Source: Candidatus Kapaibacterium sp. (GTDB taxonomy: Bacteria; Bacteroidota; Ignavibacteria; Kapaibacteriales; UBA2268). Taken from it: a stretch of 9,327 nt of DNA. The stretch is from positions 1 through 9,327 of the forward strand of contig JAQUZU010000066.1 of the NCBI GenBank assembly GCA_028691175.1. The letters are read 5' to 3'. The notes beneath the pieces were generated by a model, which was not told the origin of the DNA, did not search any database, and worked only from the letters and a program-made list of their open reading frames with translations. This document shows positions 7,069 to 9,327 of this stretch, piece by piece (the first letter of the stretch is position 1; each line of letters starts with the position of its first letter). The position numbers were made by a program, and so were the translations under genes.

Positions 7069-9327
7069 AAAAATATATTTCATAAGAAATTGATGGGATT
7101 ATCGGTAATAATTCTACGTCTTTGAGTTCTGCATCTTCACTTTGTGTATCGTAATATCGCATCAAGATGTCGCGGTGATTATATACGTTATAGATATCGA
7201 AGCAGAGACGGGATTTATGTCCCCAGCTTGTAAAGTTATATGCCGCACTCAGGTTAAGTTGGTGCGAAGCCGGCAAGCGCAAGCCGTAGCGTTGCGACGG
7301 GAAAACGTGTCCGGCACCGTAGTTCTGCCCCGGAAGCATACACTGGAAGCGTGATGTCGCGCCCGTATATGATTGTCCGCTTTGGAAAGTAAAGTTTGCA
7401 GATAAATCCCATTTGCTGTTTGGCGAATACTGGAGGACAATTTTTAGGTCGTGCGTGCGGTCATATTTCGGATGAAACTCGCGCCCGTCATTTATTTCCG
7501 CGAAAGTCGAATTGATTTTGCCGAATGCATAGCCGACCCAACCTGTAAATTTCCCGACAGTGCGCTGTGCAAATACCTCGAAACCGTAAGAATTTGCGTC
7601 GCCCACGATAAACACGTCCGAGACAGTCGAGCCTTCGATTGAAGTTTCATCAAGTTCGGTAACGTTATGAAGTCTCTTGTAATATACGTCAAATGTGAGA
7701 TTAATGTCATCGAATATTTTTGTTTCGTATGATAAAATGTAATGAATTGCATCGCAGACATCAATCGTCGAGTCTGTCGGCAGCCAAGTGTCGAAAAACG
7801 AGAAATCCTGCATGGACGCAAGTCTGAGGTTCTGATGATAAATTCCCCACGAGAATTTAATTGCTCTGTCTTCGTCCAACTGGCAGCGAAGGGCTACTCT
7901 CGGGTCAAACAGCGTAACATCGCGCTGCTTCCAGTAATATGTACGCAAGCCTGCCTGTGCTGAAAACAAATTCCAAAATTGATAGTTCGCATGAGCGTAA
8001 GCCGCATAGTTCCAATCAGTTGCTTTAAGATTTACGGAACCTCCGCTCGAACCGCTCTGAGTCGAGTCCGTATTGCCGGTCATATTCTGCAAGAACTGAA
8101 AATTATACTTATTCACTTCCGCCCCAAAATCAAAAGTAAGGTTGTCGTTCGCGAACCACTCAATGTTATATTTTGCCGTATAATCTTCGATAATGTTGTC
8201 TATCAATCCCTTGTAACCGGAATTATCCATCGCTATATAATTTTCGTATTTGCTCCAATTTACTACCAAATCGCTAAACAGGTTGCTGCTCATTATGCTG
8301 TTCCAACGTATCGATGCAAGTTTATTCGACAAATCCATATCCATGTTCATACCTTTGGTATCCATGCCGAAATTATCTTTGCTGAGAAATCCGCTGACAT
8401 ACAGTTTATTACTTTTGCCGAGATCCTGCGTGATTTTCGCATTTATGTCATAAAAACCAAAGTCCGGCAATGGCGATTTCGGGTCTTCTTCCATTAATTT
8501 TTTTATTAACTCGAAGTAAGTCGTGCGAGCACTTACAAAAAACGAACCGTTGCCGAAAAGCGGTCCCTGCACAGCAGCACGCGAAGAAAGTATTCCCAAT
8601 GCGGCATTGCCCTCGAATTTTTCGCGATTGCCGTCTTTTTGAGTCATATTTAAAACTGCAGACACTCTGCCGCCATATCTCGACGGAAAACCGCCCTTAA
8701 TTAGTTCGACATCTTTGATTGCATCTGTATTGAAAGTCGAGATAAATCCAAAAATATGCGACGGATTATAGACTGTCGCACCGTCCAAAAGCACGAGGTT
8801 TTGATCCGGAGAACCGCCCCGGACGAATAGTCCACTGGAAATCTGGCTGCTCGTCAGCACACCCGGAAGCATTTGAATCGAACGGAAAACGTCGCTCTCG
8901 CCGCCGATACGAATTTCTTTAATTACGCTGACCGGCACATTAATCTTGCTGACCGAGATTTCGCGTTTTTCGGCTTCGCGATTTGCAGTTACAACTACTT
9001 CGCCGGTTGTTAAATTCGACGTTTGCAGCGGCACATCAAGTCTTAAGTCCTGCGATTGAGCAAGAGAGATGTCGGTATAATATTTTTCATAACCTACATA
9101 CGACACTCGGACTTTATATTTGCCCGGCTTCAGATCTGTTATTGAATAAAATCCACTTTTGTTTGTACGAGCACCACGCTTTGTGCCCTCAATCGAAACG
9201 ACTGCCCCGATAAGTACTTCTCCATTTGAACTATCGCGGACAAATCCGTTTATTCCGCCATTAACACCCAACGCAAGCCCACTTTGCGCGGCGAAAAGAA
9301 ACAGCAGCATCACTTTAGCTGCTAAAA
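7067..9327 (-). CDS. TonB-dependent outer-membrane receptor (5' end outside window)
   Basis: At least 748 residues of a TonB-dependent transporter. Numbered from a GTG at 9313, residues 3-15 are the hydrophobic core of a signal peptide. Residues 22-97 form a carboxypeptidase-regulatory-like beta domain (GFVRDSSNGEVLIGA, GFYSITDLKPGKYKVRVSYV). EVVVTANRE (105-113) resembles the linker common before the plug. The plug (about 135-225) has GLFVRGGSPDQNLVLLDGAT and GGFPSRYGGRVSAVLNM. The rest is the barrel, ending SISYEIYF with the terminal Phe expected for outer-membrane insertion. It is shorter than SusC proteins (about 1000 residues) and fits the size of receptors paired with DUF4249 lipoproteins. 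The frame stays open from 9313 to the window edge and encodes Leu-Ala-Ala-Lys there. The true start is therefore probably upstream, and the GTG (or ATG at 9310) is likely internal to the signal peptide. The substrate is unknown. Confidence 0.92.
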   Translation of the reverse strand, partial: LAAKVMLLFLFAAQSGLALGVNGGINGFVRDSSNGEVLIGAVVSIEGTKRGARTNKSGFYSITDLKPGKYKVRVSYVGYEKYYTDISLAQSQDLRLDVPLQTSNLTTGEVVVTANREAEKREISVSKINVPVSVIKEIRIGGESDVFRSIQMLPGVLTSSQISSGLFVRGGSPDQNLVLLDGATVYNPSHIFGFISTFNTDAIKDVELIKGGFPSRYGGRVSAVLNMTQKDGNREKFEGNAALGILSSRAAVQGPLFGNGSFFVSARTTYFELIKKLMEEDPKSPLPDFGFYDINAKITQDLGKSNKLYVSGFLSKDNFGMDTKGMNMDMDLSNKLASIRWNSIMSSNLFSDLVVNWSKYENYIAMDNSGYKGLIDNIIEDYTAKYNIEWFANDNLTFDFGAEVNKYNFQFLQNMTGNTDSTQSGSSGGSVNLKATDWNYAAYAHANYQFWNLFSAQAGLRTYYWKQRDVTLFDPRVALRCQLDEDRAIKFSWGIYHQNLRLASMQDFSFFDTWLPTDSTIDVCDAIHYILSYETKIFDDINLTFDVYYKRLHNVTELDETSIEGSTVSDVFIVGDANSYGFEVFAQRTVGKFTGWVGYAFGKINSTFAEINDGREFHPKYDRTHDLKIVLQYSPNSKWDLSANFTFQSGQSYTGATSRFQCMLPGQNYGAGHVFPSQRYGLRLPASHQLNLSAAYNFTSWGHKSRLCFDIYNVYNHRDILMRYYDTQSEDAELKDVELLPIIPSISYEIYF

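Noticed and set aside
7979..8497. Long plus-strand open frame of 172 codons inside the receptor gene
   Set aside because: It lies entirely antisense to the barrel-coding region, has no plausible ribosome site and no family features; it is a shadow of the real gene.

Overview
The window looks like a chromosomal segment of a Gram-negative bacterium of the Bacteroidota or the wider FCB group. Three things point there. The 748-residue protein at the right end is a TonB-dependent receptor with an N-terminal carboxypeptidase-regulatory-like domain. It is followed by a DUF4249-like lipoprotein whose mature end is acidic (Cys-Glu-Asp-Asp). A TATATTTG element, an exact fit to the Bacteroidetes -7 consensus TAnnTTTG, lies upstream of gatE. 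No phage, IS, CRISPR array, rRNA or tRNA was seen. GC content and codon style look even throughout.

Layout, left to right. (1) Positions 3-1441 (+): the last codons of an upstream gene (possibly a beta-carbonic anhydrase), then a secreted protein of unknown function, then a short-chain dehydrogenase. They are packed with a 1-base overlap and a 3-base gap and are probably one operon. (2) 1442-1672: an AT-rich intergenic region with a Bacteroidetes-type promoter and a 14-bp palindrome. (3) 1673-4995 (+): gatE and gatD, the two subunits of the archaeal-type Glu-tRNA(Gln) amidotransferase, translationally coupled through TAATG and closed by a strong terminator. (4) 5149-6129 (+): a stand-alone short-form phosphate acetyltransferase. 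(5) 6148-6188: a long hairpin that can stop transcription from both sides. (6) 9327-6202 (-): a TonB-dependent receptor, whose start lies beyond the window, and its lipoprotein partner.

The main point of interest is gatDE. Bacteria normally make Gln-tRNA(Gln) with GatCAB or GlnRS, and GatDE is regarded as the archaeal enzyme. Here a complete pair sits between clearly bacterial genes, under a bacterial promoter, with the catalytic residues I can identify intact. GatD would deaminate a donor amide (Asn or Gln) to ammonia. GatE would activate Glu-tRNA(Gln) and use that ammonia. If expressed, the pair implies a non-discriminating GluRS in this organism. It would not serve tRNA(Asn), because GatDE is specific for tRNA(Gln).

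The receptor and lipoprotein probably form an outer-membrane uptake complex for an unknown substrate, comparable in layout to SusCD. Pta joins acetyl-CoA and acetyl phosphate metabolism; no acetate kinase gene is in the window.
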